A stretch of 64,000 bases of DNA, from positions 47,059 through 111,058 of the forward strand of contig JAFWRO010000030.1 in NCBI GenBank assembly GCA_017519885.1, in the 5' to 3' direction. The translations under genes and the position numbers were made by a program. This document shows positions 27,050 through 34,970 of the stretch, piece by piece (the stretch's first letter is position 1; each line of letters opens with the position of its first letter). Origin of the DNA: Liminaster sp017519885 (GTDB lineage Bacteria; Bacteroidota; Bacteroidia; Bacteroidales; UBA3663). The notes under the pieces are model-generated. The model made no database searches and had not been told where the DNA came from. It was given only the letters and a program-made list of their open reading frames with translations.

Positions 27050-28192
27050 ATGGCAGAATCCAATTTTGTCGATTACGTTCGCATCTATTGTCGCTCGGGC
27101 AAGGGCGGCCGTGGCTGCTCGCACCTGCATCGCGCCAAGTACATCCCCAAGGGAGGACCCGATGGTGGCGATGGAGGCAAGGGCGGTTCGGTCATCCTTC
27201 ATGGCAACCGCAACTACTGGACCCTGCTCCACCTGCGTTACCAGCGTCACATCTTCGCCACTGATGGCCAGGCAGGTATGCCCAACAAGTCGTTCGGAAA
27301 GGACGGCGAGGATGCCATCATCGAGGTGCCGATGGGTACGGTGGTCTATGATGCCGAGACGGGTGAATATATCTGTGAGGTGACAGGCCACGAGCAGAAA
27401 GTGGTGCTCCTGAAGGGCGGACGAGGAGGTTTGGGCAACTGGCATTTCCGCACGTCCACCAATCAGGCCCCTCGCTATGCACAGCCAGGTGAGCCCGCCT
27501 TGGAGCGCAGCGTCATTCTAGAACTGAAGCTGCTCGCCGATGTGGGCCTTGTCGGATTCCCCAATGCTGGCAAATCGACGCTCCTGTCGAGCATCAGCGC
27601 CGCCAAGCCCAAGATTGCTGACTATCCGTTCACGACGATGGAGCCCAATCTGGGCCTTGTGCCTTATCGCGACAATCGCTCGTTCGTTATGGCCGACATT
27701 CCCGGCATCATCGAAGGTGCCTCGGAGGGCAAGGGCCTTGGTCTGCGCTTCCTGCGCCACATCGAACGCAACTCCACACTGCTCTTTATGATCCCTGCCG
27801 ACACCACCGATGTCAAGCGCGACTATGAGGTGCTGCTGGGCGAACTGGGCAAGTACAATCCCGAACTTCTCGACAAGCAGCGTCTGCTCGCCATCACCAA
27901 ATGTGATATGCTCGACGACGAGCTCATCGACCAGATGCGTCAGGAACTACCCGATGGCGTGCCCACCGTGTTCATCTCCTCCGTGGCAGGCACTGGCCTT
28001 GACGAACTCAAGGATATGCTGTGGACGATGCTCAACGACGAGGCATACCGCGTACAGACTTTCTCACATCGAAACCTCGATATTTCGAAGGGCCTGGAAG
28101 ACCAGTACGAGGAGGTCGATCCCTACGGACACGACGACTACACCATCGAAGGTGTCGCGCCTTCCGACCTCGAATTGGATTGGGACGAATAG
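27050..28192 (+). CDS. obg: Obg/CgtA GTPase
   Basis: 380-residue essential GTPase linked to late 50S ribosome assembly and stress signalling. The N-terminal Obg fold (about 1-158) has the glycine-rich runs GGRGCSHLHRAKYIPKGGPDGGDGGKGGSVI and KGGRGGLGNWHF. The G domain then shows G1 GFPNAGKST (about 167-175), the switch I motif PFTTMEPNLG, G3 DIPG and G4 TKCD. A short acidic C-terminal tail (EEVDPYGHDD...ELDWDE) is usual in Bacteroidetes. It is the last gene of the plus-strand set starting at 25638 or has its own start signal; spacing allows co-transcription. Confidence 0.97.
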   Translation: MAESNFVDYVRIYCRSGKGGRGCSHLHRAKYIPKGGPDGGDGGKGGSVILHGNRNYWTLLHLRYQRHIFATDGQAGMPNKSFGKDGEDAIIEVPMGTVVYDAETGEYICEVTGHEQKVVLLKGGRGGLGNWHFRTSTNQAPRYAQPGEPALERSVILELKLLADVGLVGFPNAGKSTLLSSISAAKPKIADYPFTTMEPNLGLVPYRDNRSFVMADIPGIIEGASEGKGLGLRFLRHIERNSTLLFMIPADTTDVKRDYEVLLGELGKYNPELLDKQRLLAITKCDMLDDELIDQMRQELPDGVPTVFISSVAGTGLDELKDMLWTMLNDEAYRVQTFSHRNLDISKGLEDQYEEVDPYGHDDYTIEGVAPSDLELDWDE

Positions 28193-28292
28193 CACAGATG
28201 ATGGTCAAATGATGCGGGCGAACATCGTCGCAAAGAAAAATTGCTCAAAAATATGTTTTAGAACATTTTTGGGGCATTTTTTTGGTTTTTAA

Positions 28293-28324
28293 TTTGTATG
28301 CATCATTTTTTTTACATATCTTTG
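28293..28324 (+). promoter_or_regulatory. Promoter of the phosphohexomutase gene (TTTG-N20-TATCTTTG)
   Basis: TTTG at 28293-28296 and TATCTTTG at 28317-28324 are 20 bases apart. The 5' leader to the ATG at 28447 is long, about 115 bases, and nothing recognisable lies in it. Confidence 0.75.
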
Positions 28325-28446
28325 CACACTGAAATGGGGACTTAACAAAGCCAAACGCAACGCTGTCCCCAAGGCTAATTTTCTTCTTCCGCTAACCGTA
28401 TTTTACAGCTTCATAACCAAACCTAATAAATAAAACGATTCATATC

Positions 28447-30180
28447 ATGGACGAACAGCTTATTAAAGACTGTACAGCCAAAGCACAAGCTTGGCTGGGT
28501 GATGGTTTCGACGACGAAACCAAGGCTGCCGTAAAGGCAATGCTTGACAACGAGGACAAGACCGACCTCATCGAGGCATTCTATCAGAACCTTGAGTTCG
28601 GTACAGGTGGTCTTCGTGGCATCATGGGCCCCGGCACCAACCGTATGAACAAGTATGTGGTGGGTATGGCTACCCAAGGCTTCGCCAACTACATCAACCG
28701 TGCATTCCCCGACATTCAGCCAGCAGTGGTCGTAGGTCACGACTGCCGCAACAATGGCCGTATGTTTGCCGAGACCGTAGCTGCCATCTTCTCAGCCAAC
28801 GGCATCAAGGTTTATCTCTTCGAGTCACTTCGCCCAACTCCCGAAATCTCGTTTGCTATCCGCCAGCTCCATGCACAGGCTGGTGTCAACGTCACCGCTT
28901 CGCACAACCCGAAGGAGTACAATGGCTACAAGGCTTACTGGGACGACGGTGCTCAGGTGCTCTCTCCACACGACAAGGGCATCATCGATGAGGTGAACAA
29001 GATGACCATCGACCAGGTGAAGTTCGAGCCCAACTACGACCTCATCAAGATCATCGGTGGTGAGATGGATATTGACTATCTCCGCGCTGTCAAGGAGGCT
29101 ATGGTCGATCAGGATGTCATCCTGCGCCAGAAGGACCTCGGCATCGTTTACTCGCCACTCCACGGTACCGGTCGCGTCATTATTCCTGCAGCCCTCCGCA
29201 CTTGGGGCTTCCAGAACATCAACGTCGTACGCGAGCAGATGGTGATCGATGGCAACTTCCCGACCGTCGTTTCTCCAAATCCCGAGAACTCTGAGGCTAT
29301 GACTCTCGGCATGAAGTTGGGCGACAAGCTCAATGCCGACCTTGTGATAGCTTCCGACCCCGATGCCGACCGTCTCGCTATCGTTTGCCGCGACAACAAG
29401 GGCCAGTGGATGATTCTCAATGGCAACCAGACTGCTATGATGTTCTCCTGGTACATCATCACCAACAAGAAGAAACTCGGCCAGCTCAAGGGCAACGAGT
29501 TTATGGTGAAGACCATCGTTACCTCCGAGCTCATCAAGAAGATTGCCAACAAGAACGGTGTAGAGATCTTCGATGACTTCACAGGCTTCAAGTGGATCGC
29601 TTACCGCATCCGCATCAACGAGGGCAAGAAGAAGTATATCGGTGGCGGTGAGGAAAGCTTCGGTTTCCTGCCATTCGACAAGGTTCGCGACAAGGATTCT
29701 CCAGCTTCCATCTGCCTCATCTGCGAAATCGCAGCTTGGGCAAAGGATAATGGTATGACTCTGTTCGATCTGCTCCTCAACATCTACAAGGAGTACGGAT
29801 TCCAGAAGGAGAAGGCCGTATCGGTAGTTAAGCCAGGTAAGTCGGGTGCCGACGAGATCAAGGCTATGATGGAGAACTTCCGCAACAATCCTCCGAAGGA
29901 ACTGGGTGGCTCGCCTGTTGTGCTTGCCAAGGACTTCAAGACACTCAAGCAGGTTGATTGCAAGAGCGGCAAGGTCAGCGACCTCGATATGCCAGCTACC
30001 AGCAACGTGCTCCAGTACTTCACCGAGAATGGCGCCAAGGTCAGCGTACGTCCTTCGGGCACCGAGCCAAAGATCAAGTTCTACTGCGAGGTTCCTGCAG
30101 CATTCGACGGCGACTATGTTAAGGCAAGTGCCGCTGCTGATGAGACCCTCAAGAAGATCTGCGCATCGCTCGGTATTTGA
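28447..30180 (+). CDS. Phosphoglucomutase/phosphomannomutase (alpha-D-phosphohexomutase)
   Basis: 577-residue cytoplasmic enzyme that interconverts hexose 1- and 6-phosphates, supplying glucose-1-phosphate for pathways such as rfbA. N-terminal FGTGGLRGIMGPGTNRMN is typical of the longer PgcA-like group. The phosphoserine Ser152 is in TASHNPKEYNGYKAYWDDG; the metal loop is DPDADRLAI, the sugar loop GGEESFGFLPF, and the phosphate-binding loop RPSGTEPKIKFY at the C-terminus. All four active-site loops are intact. It has its own promoter and terminator. Confidence 0.95.
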   Translation: MDEQLIKDCTAKAQAWLGDGFDDETKAAVKAMLDNEDKTDLIEAFYQNLEFGTGGLRGIMGPGTNRMNKYVVGMATQGFANYINRAFPDIQPAVVVGHDCRNNGRMFAETVAAIFSANGIKVYLFESLRPTPEISFAIRQLHAQAGVNVTASHNPKEYNGYKAYWDDGAQVLSPHDKGIIDEVNKMTIDQVKFEPNYDLIKIIGGEMDIDYLRAVKEAMVDQDVILRQKDLGIVYSPLHGTGRVIIPAALRTWGFQNINVVREQMVIDGNFPTVVSPNPENSEAMTLGMKLGDKLNADLVIASDPDADRLAIVCRDNKGQWMILNGNQTAMMFSWYIITNKKKLGQLKGNEFMVKTIVTSELIKKIANKNGVEIFDDFTGFKWIAYRIRINEGKKKYIGGGEESFGFLPFDKVRDKDSPASICLICEIAAWAKDNGMTLFDLLLNIYKEYGFQKEKAVSVVKPGKSGADEIKAMMENFRNNPPKELGGSPVVLAKDFKTLKQVDCKSGKVSDLDMPATSNVLQYFTENGAKVSVRPSGTEPKIKFYCEVPAAFDGDYVKASAAADETLKKICASLGI

Positions 30181-30214
30181 TACCCACTTTTATTAGTTTA
30201 TTCCAGCTATTTCC

Positions 30215-30248
30215 GGGCGCCTCACCTCAGTGGGGCGTCCTTTTGTTT
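30215..30248 (+). terminator. Rho-independent terminator after the phosphohexomutase gene
   Basis: GGGCGCCTCAC pairs with GTGGGGCGTCC (two G-T pairs) with a four-base loop and a TTTTGTTT tail. The next start codon is only a few bases further on. Confidence 0.8.
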
Positions 30249-30252
30249 AAAA

Positions 30253-30903
30253 ATGAATGCCATCATCATCGGCGCCACGGGCGCTACCGGCAAGGATCTG
30301 GTCGATCTGTTGCTTCAGGATTCTGTATTCGACGCCATCCATGTCTTCGTGCGTCGTCCGCTCACCATCTCTGACCCTATGGTCAAGACGCATATTGTCG
30401 ATTTCGAACAGATAGACAACTGGAAGTCCGAGATCCAAGGCGATGTGCTGTTCTCGTGCCTGGGTACAACGCTCCGCGCTGCTGGTTCGCAGGATGCGCA
30501 GTGGAAGGTCGATTACGACTATCAGTTCAACTTTGCCAAGGCTGCACGTGAGAACGGGGTGCCCACCCTTGTTCTGATGTCATCTATGGGCGCCAATCCG
30601 CAGTCATCGGTCTTCTATATGAAGATGAAGGGTAAGCTCGAGGAGGCAGTCAAGGAACTTGGTTTTGCCAACACCATCATCGTGCGTCCGCCCTCGCTCA
30701 TTCGCCGCAACTCCGACCGATGGGGCGAGCGCGTTGGTGTAGTGGCCTTGAAGATGCTCAATAAGGTCGGAATTATGCGTTCCATGAAACCTATGTCAAC
30801 CGAGGCAGTGGCTAAGGCGATGCTTACCTGCTGCCTGCACATGAAGGGACAGCAGGTGGTCGAGAGCCGGGAACTTAGGATGCTGGCTGGAAATAAGGTT
30901 TAG
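30253..30903 (+). CDS. Atypical short-chain dehydrogenase / NAD(P)-binding protein
   Basis: 216-residue Rossmann-fold protein of the atypical SDR group (NmrA/TIP30-like). The N-terminal dinucleotide motif is GATGATGKDLVDLL (residues 7 on), then VRRPLT, GDVLFSCLGTT and VLMSSMGANPQSSVFYMKMKGKLEE, where the YxxxK pair is replaced by Tyr-Met-Lys-Met-Lys spacing, followed by VRPPSLIRR. No cofactor-specific substrate can be named. It starts right after a terminator and is separated from the LOG gene by three bases, so the two are co-transcribed. Confidence 0.8.
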   Translation: MNAIIIGATGATGKDLVDLLLQDSVFDAIHVFVRRPLTISDPMVKTHIVDFEQIDNWKSEIQGDVLFSCLGTTLRAAGSQDAQWKVDYDYQFNFAKAARENGVPTLVLMSSMGANPQSSVFYMKMKGKLEEAVKELGFANTIIVRPPSLIRRNSDRWGERVGVVALKMLNKVGIMRSMKPMSTEAVAKAMLTCCLHMKGQQVVESRELRMLAGNKV

Positions 30904-30906
30904 GCT

Positions 30907-31443
30907 ATGGAAAAGATTGGTATATTCTGTTCTTCGTCCAATCGTATGGACAAGGTCTATTACGAAGAGGCCGCACGCTTGGGCCGATGGATGGGTGAGC
31001 ATGGCAAGACGCTGGTATGTGGAGGAGCCAACTGCGGCCTGATGGAGACCCTGGCCAAGGCCGTTCGCGAGGCGGGAGGTGGCGTGCTGGGTGTCATACC
31101 GCAGATATTGCTCGAAAGAAACCGCGTGAGCACCTATCTCAGTGAACGGATTCTCACCCGCGACCTCAACGAGCGCAAGGATGTACTCGTCAGTCAATCG
31201 GACATCATCCTCGCGCTTCCGGGTAGTGTGGGCACGCTCGACGAAGTGTTCACTGTCATGGCGGCCAATACTATCGGCATCCACAGCAAGAAGATCATGT
31301 TCTGGAATATCAACGGGTTCTGGGATGACCTGTTTGTGATGTTCGAGGGCTTGAGCCGACGGAATGTGGTCAACAAGCCTTGGCCTGAGGTGATGCTCCG
31401 AGCTGATTCTTTCGAAGAGGTAATCGGTTTACTGGAGAAGTAA
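30907..31443 (+). CDS. LOG family protein (nucleoside 5'-monophosphate phosphoribohydrolase)
   Basis: 178-residue Rossmann-like protein of the LOG family, whose studied members split AMP-type nucleotides or cytokinin ribotides into base and ribose-5-phosphate. Motifs are GIFCSSSNRMD (N-terminus), LVCGGANCGLMETLAKAVREAGG and PGSVGTLDEVFTVM, the last being a slight variant of the family's PGGxGTxxE, with Ser for the second Gly. The Arg and Glu expected at the active site are present. It forms an operon with the upstream SDR-like gene. Physiological substrate here is unknown. Confidence 0.9.
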   Translation: MEKIGIFCSSSNRMDKVYYEEAARLGRWMGEHGKTLVCGGANCGLMETLAKAVREAGGGVLGVIPQILLERNRVSTYLSERILTRDLNERKDVLVSQSDIILALPGSVGTLDEVFTVMAANTIGIHSKKIMFWNINGFWDDLFVMFEGLSRRNVVNKPWPEVMLRADSFEEVIGLLEK

Positions 31444-31530
31444 AAAAACATTTGCCAAATGAATACTTGGAAACATCTTCTCCCCTTTTGTCACTTTCTG
31501 ACGGCCCGTCGCATGTCTTGTAGGTCCGAT

Positions 31531-31701
31531 TTACATGTAGTTGGCGCAAGCCTCGGAGTCTTCCGTGATCCTGCGTCCAGTCACTGAGCAGCGTCGGCTG
31601 CCATCCTGCTGATATCGGCAGAAGTGGCAGTCGGCGCAATATCTTGTCCCTATGTAGAAGGAATCTTCCGGGTCCATTTCCCGATAGAGTTCATCATCCA
31701 T
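31531..31701 (-). CDS. Small cysteine-rich protein (56 residues)
   Basis: Short gene starting at the ATG at 31701: MDDELYREMDPEDSFYIGTR, then a cysteine cluster. Cysteines lie at residues 22, 25, 28, 38 and 52, in the pattern Cys-x2-Cys-x2-Cys-x9-Cys-x13-Cys (YCADCHFC, RRCSVTG, EACANYM). The spacing suggests a metal-binding or iron-sulfur knuckle. I do not recognise the family. No promoter is clear, and the plus-strand frames over it make no sense as protein. The call rests on a clean start and stop, the cysteine spacing and location between two genes on opposite strands. Confidence 0.55.
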   Translation of the reverse strand: MDDELYREMDPEDSFYIGTRYCADCHFCRYQQDGSRRCSVTGRRITEDSEACANYM

Positions 31702-31831
31702 AGACTATTTATTAAAATTAACAAGAATTTCCATTAATTGACATGAATTATTCTTAGATGTTTGGTTAAAGACACATTTGTATCTAAAATTAATGATAAT
31801 TCAATGATAATTCGTGTTTAAAAATTCTGGT

Positions 31832-32068
31832 TTATAACGCAGGAACGACGCAAACCTTGTGATATTGCTCTTCGCCGAACCCGAAGACCTCGGTCTTGCT
31901 GTGGTCTTTGGCGATAGCAACGATGCGACAACGGCGTCCCTCCAGATAGATGGGCGCATTGAGCAGCGGCGCTTCTTCGCGACGCAGCGAGTAGACGAAG
32001 ATGTCGAATGGGTCGTCGCCCAAATCCTGCGGGTCGCAAGGCTCGTAGATGTTCCAGACGTGGGTCAT
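31832..32068 (-). CDS. Hypothetical 78-residue protein coupled to the thioesterase gene
   Basis: Begins at the ATG at 32068, which overlaps the stop of the thioesterase gene by four bases (ATGA), the sign of translational coupling. The product MTHVWNIYEPCDPQDLGDDP continues through FDIFVYSLRREEAPLLNAPIYLEGRRCRIVAIAKD to VCVVPAL. It has no signal peptide or membrane helix and looks like a small alpha/beta protein. A longer frame extends upstream into the thioesterase gene but is out of frame with it and is not used. Family unknown. Confidence 0.65.
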   Translation of the reverse strand: MTHVWNIYEPCDPQDLGDDPFDIFVYSLRREEAPLLNAPIYLEGRRCRIVAIAKDHSKTEVFGFGEEQYHKVCVVPAL

Positions 32069-32808
32069 ACCTTGAAAAACAGCTTGCAACGGCAGACGGG
32101 TATCTCGGTCACTGCTTGGCGCACTTCCACCGAGTAGGTCTCGTCTTCGTCCTTCGACACGAACAGGTGCAGCTTGTCGCCGCAGAAACTTTCGCTCACG
32201 TAGGCGATCTCGAATCGGTAGAGGCGATGTTGGCGCAGATAGTCGATGGTGAAGAGGTCCATCACATGCTCGATGTAGCGGACGCTGTTGACGTGTCCGT
32301 TGATGTCGATGTCGCTGTAGTGGGCCACGAACGAGTCGGAAGGCTCCTTGGCGGTCACCTTGATACGTCCGGGCTTTTCGATGGGACATTCACGCTCGGG
32401 ATAGACGTAGGAGGGGATGAGCCCGCCGTAGAGGTGTTCTACGTCCAAGGGCTTGCGGCTCGTCAAGCCGATCATCGCCCATACCGTGCGTGCATAGCCT
32501 ATGGTGCGCCCTTCGCTGTCGCGGAAGGCGAAATTACGGTCGGTGAACAGTCGATAGACGTTTTCGACCCAGGTGTCGATTTCGAACTTCTCGTATTGGT
32601 GAGGCAGTTCGTCAAATTCGATGGCCATACGCGAGAGCACCCACGTATGTTCCTCCTGATTGAGACGCGCCATGCCGAAGCCGCGTGCCGAAGCGTGCTG
32701 GCCAGCACAGTTGAGCAGATGGTTGCCGAGCACACTCAGGGTGAGATGCCCCGAGAAGTCGGAGTGAAATGGTTCGCAAATAAAATTAGTGGTAGCAACT
32801 TTTTCCAT
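32065..32808 (-). CDS. Acyl-ACP thioesterase (FatA-like)
   Basis: 247-residue double-hotdog thioesterase that releases fatty acids from acyl carrier protein. I chose MEKVATTNFICEPFHSDFSG (start 32808): the upstream 37 codons of the open frame are shadow sequence over the lipoprotein gene. Family features are FTDRNFAFRDSEGRTIGYARTVWAMIG in the first hotdog and the catalytic-type YSDIDINGHVNSVRYIEHVMD in the second (Asp, Asn, His). Bacteroidetes enzymes of this type are known but poorly studied. It lies between a small lipoprotein gene upstream and the 78-residue gene downstream. Confidence 0.9.
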   Translation of the reverse strand: MEKVATTNFICEPFHSDFSGHLTLSVLGNHLLNCAGQHASARGFGMARLNQEEHTWVLSRMAIEFDELPHQYEKFEIDTWVENVYRLFTDRNFAFRDSEGRTIGYARTVWAMIGLTSRKPLDVEHLYGGLIPSYVYPERECPIEKPGRIKVTAKEPSDSFVAHYSDIDINGHVNSVRYIEHVMDLFTIDYLRQHRLYRFEIAYVSESFCGDKLHLFVSKDEDETYSVEVRQAVTEIPVCRCKLFFKV

Positions 32809-32825
32809 TGTAGTGTAGCGATTGC

Positions 32826-33179
32826 CTATTTGAGCAAGCCGTCGATGACACCCTTGATGATGCCCGTTCCTTGTTTGATGTAGTTGGTGACTGAATTGAC
32901 AACGCTCTGTACCGAGCATTTGGCAAACTTCGAAACCAGGCGACCCTTCAGTTCGCCATATTCGGCAGCCTGTTCGTTGGTAAGTTTCTTGATATCCATC
33001 CTGTCGTCGATGGCACGGAAGTCGGCATATGCCTTCTGCCAGTCTTCTACATCGTAATACTCGCCCTTGGTCTCAACTTGATGGGTGAGGTGGCGCATTT
33101 GGTTGAGGGCACGTCTCTCGGTGCTGCACGATGCCAGCGTCAGCAGTGCAACGATGATGAAAATGATTGACTTTTTCAT
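32826..33179 (-). CDS. Small lipoprotein, 117 residues
   Basis: Begins MKKSIIFIIVALLTLASCST, a lipoprotein signal with lipobox LASC. The mature part is charged and helical (NQMRHLTHQVETKGEYYDVED, then KKLTNEQAAEYGELKGRLVSKF) and ends in an amphipathic helix. I do not recognise the family; small lipoproteins of this layout are common in Bacteroidales. It is the first gene of a minus-strand set followed by the thioesterase 17 bases later. Confidence 0.75.
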   Translation of the reverse strand: MKKSIIFIIVALLTLASCSTERRALNQMRHLTHQVETKGEYYDVEDWQKAYADFRAIDDRMDIKKLTNEQAAEYGELKGRLVSKFAKCSVQSVVNSVTNYIKQGTGIIKGVIDGLLK

Positions 33180-33235
33180 TTGATGTGGTGATTAATGTAC
33201 TCTAATAAACATCGAACAACGCGGAATGTTCGCTG

Positions 33236-33243
33236 CAAAGATA
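33236..33243 (-). promoter_or_regulatory. -7 box of the small lipoprotein gene
   Basis: Reads TATCTTTG on the minus strand, 56 bases upstream of the start. No -33 TTTG at the usual distance. Confidence 0.55.
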
Positions 33244-33371
33244 AGAAAAAAAACGGAACAATCGCCTATATCACCAAAAAATATGCGTTATTTCGCGTGT
33301 TTTACTCCTATTCTGTCCAAAAGTACTGAAAAAGACCACTCAAAAAGAGAAAAGGCCAGTCAAGAACTGAG

Positions 33372-33785
33372 GCATAACCATTCTTGGCCAGGAGTGGTTA
33401 TGCATCGATTGTGGCAAGCATCATTACGGCCGACAGAGTGCTATTTCTTATCGTAGTAAGCATTGTGTCGGCCGACAGAGTGTTATTTCCTGTCGTAGCA
33501 AGCATTGTTTCGGCCGTCAGAGTGTCATTTCCTGTGGTAGCAAGCATCGTGACGGCCGTCAGAGTGTTATTTCTTGTCGTAGCAAGCATCGTGACGGCCG
33601 ACAGAGTGTTATTTCTTGTCGTAGCAAGCATTGTGTCGGCCGACAGAGTGTTATTTCTTGTCGTAGCAAGCATTGTATCGGCCGACAGAGTGTCATTTTC
33701 TGTGGTAGCAAGCATTGTGACGGCCGTCAGAGTGCTCAATCCAATTGCGGAAGCATCGTGTCGGCCGTCAGAGTGCTTTATGACG
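33372..33785. repeat. Array B: ten 42-bp extragenic repeat units
   Basis: GGCC recurs at 33386, 33428, 33470, 33512, 33554, 33596, 33638, 33680, 33722 and 33763, i.e. 42 bases apart except for the last step of 41. Unit body: GGCCGACAGAGTGTTATTTC or the GGCCGTCAG variant, then a GTAGCAAGCAT linker. The first unit is a hairpin, GCATAACCA (33372-33380) with TGGTTATGC (33395-33403). Frames crossing it encode only 14-residue repeats (e.g. SADRVLFLVVASIV), so no gene is called. It accounts for the 743-base stretch before pgeF together with AT-rich flanks. Confidence 0.9.
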
Positions 33786-33966
33786 GTTAAGATTGATAAT
33801 TTGCTTGGATCACAATCTTTCTGGCACAAGATAATCACTGATTAAAAAAAGCAGAAAAGCTCGAAAAATATACATGATCTCTTTATTATTTCTCCTATTT
33901 TCGATTCTTTCGAGCTAGAAAATGGACAAGTCATTTTCAGAGATTGATTATTTTGTTTCGGTTTCC

Positions 33967-33997
33967 TTTGCTATTTCAAAAAAATGCTATATCTTTG
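33967..33997 (+). promoter_or_regulatory. Promoter of pgeF (TTTG-N19-TATCTTTG)
   Basis: TTTG at 33967-33970 and TATCTTTG at 33990-33997. It lies inside the longer open frame that starts at 33922, which is why the later ATG at 34018 is taken as the start. Confidence 0.75.
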
Positions 33998-34017
33998 CCG
34001 AAAAATTGAGAATAAAT

Positions 34018-34740
34018 ATGATAAAGATAGAAAATGAAAGGGGCAGCGTTCTGCAGTCGGTGCTCTTCAATGGGCAGACGGGAATAGAGCATTTTTGTTC
34101 GATGAGGGATTGCAAGCATCCGGGACAGGGTGTATGGATGCCGCAGCAGGTGCATGGTACAACTATCGTGGTGGTGGATGCCCATACGCCGATGGATATG
34201 GATCTGGAGCGTCAACCTGTGGATGCCGATGCGGTGATTACGCGTGAGAAAGGGATGTGGATTGGCGTGCATACTGCCGACTGCGTTCCTGTGCTGCTCT
34301 ATGACCCTGTGCAGGAGGTGGTGGCTGCCGTCCATGCGGGGTGGCGCGGCACGGTGGGACATATCGTCGGCCTGACCTTGCAGAAGATGCGTGAGGAAAT
34401 GGGTTGCCGGATGTCGGATGTGCTAGGTATGATTGGTCCGAGCATCAGCCCTATGGCCTACGAGGTGGGTGAGGATGTGGCTGACGCCTTTGTGAAGGCG
34501 GGTCGCGGTGATTGCGTGAGGCGAAGCCTTTGGGGTCCCAATGGAAAACTGCTGCTCCCGAAGCCGCACATCGACCTTTGGCAAAGCAATGTGATGGACA
34601 TGATGGAGGCTGGAATGGACTTACAACATATAGATTGTACGCCTTGGTGCACTTTCGAGCATTCCAATGTGGTCTTTTCTGCCCGAAAAGAAGGAATTGG
34701 TACGGGAAGAATCGTTTCCGCTATCAGTTTGAAACGTTAA
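34018..34740 (+). CDS. pgeF: Peptidoglycan editing factor PgeF / YfiH-type laccase-domain protein
   Basis: 240-residue cytoplasmic protein of the YfiH (Cu-oxidase_4) family, members of which have been described as polyphenol oxidase or adenosine-metabolising enzymes and as peptidoglycan editing factors. The metal-site motifs are intact: QQVHGTTIVVV, GVHTADCVPVLLYD and VAAVHAGWRGTVGHIV, followed by MIGPSISPMAYEVGEDV, and LPKPHIDLWQSN with a CTPWCTFEH near the end. Length matches the family. The start is fixed by the promoter just upstream. It is separated from its neighbours by its own promoter and the candidate small RNA locus. Confidence 0.92.
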   Translation: MIKIENERGSVLQSVLFNGQTGIEHFCSMRDCKHPGQGVWMPQQVHGTTIVVVDAHTPMDMDLERQPVDADAVITREKGMWIGVHTADCVPVLLYDPVQEVVAAVHAGWRGTVGHIVGLTLQKMREEMGCRMSDVLGMIGPSISPMAYEVGEDVADAFVKAGRGDCVRRSLWGPNGKLLLPKPHIDLWQSNVMDMMEAGMDLQHIDCTPWCTFEHSNVVFSARKEGIGTGRIVSAISLKR

Positions 34741-34849
34741 ATTGCGTTTACAAATCGAAGCGAATTGTAAAAAAATGTACTATCATTTCGTTAAAATCCC
34801 TTTGAAATGTTAAAAAATGCTATCCTTGATAAAAATAATTACTGAAATA

Positions 34850-34881
34850 TTTGTATGGTACAAAAAAAGGTCTTATCTTTG
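34850..34881 (+). promoter_or_regulatory. Orphan promoter (TTTG-N20-TATCTTTG) of a candidate small RNA
   Basis: A -33 TTTG at 34850-34853 and a -7 TATCTTTG at 34874-34881, 20 bases apart, are a perfect consensus match with no gene downstream on this strand; the next gene is convergent. Confidence 0.7.
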
Positions 34882-34887
34882 CACCGT

Positions 34888-34956
34888 GTTTTTCATGGTA
34901 TTAGATTTAAGGTTAACGGAAGAAGGACGTCGTGAGATGGCCTTCTTTTCTTTTTT
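34888..34956 (+). ncRNA. Candidate small RNA, about 70 nt
   Basis: Inferred from a perfect-consensus promoter about seven bases upstream and a terminator hairpin at its end, in a 230-base gap between the convergent pgeF and DUF5686-like genes. No credible coding frame lies in it. The transcript would be about 40 unpaired bases plus the terminator stem. This is inference from signals only; family unknown. Confidence 0.4.
34919..34956 (+). terminator. Terminator of the candidate small RNA
   Basis: GAAGAAGG (34919-34926) pairs with CCTTCTTT (34941-34948), one G-T pair, 14-base loop, followed by TTTTCTTTTTT-like sequence. Confidence 0.75.
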
Positions 34957-34970
34957 ATCCCCACATCATA

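Noticed and set aside
33420..33770. Consistent base-pair covariation across GGCC in array B
   Set aside because: Left and right flanks vary independently (e.g. TGACGGCCGACA), so only some units are true palindromes; the structural claim rests on comparison between arrays.
33384..33845. 153-codon plus-strand and 146-codon minus-strand frames
   Set aside because: They exist only because the 42-bp repeat unit is divisible by 3; the peptides are pure 14-residue repeats.
33922..34017. Longer start of pgeF at 33922
   Set aside because: A full promoter lies inside this stretch, so transcription would begin after it.
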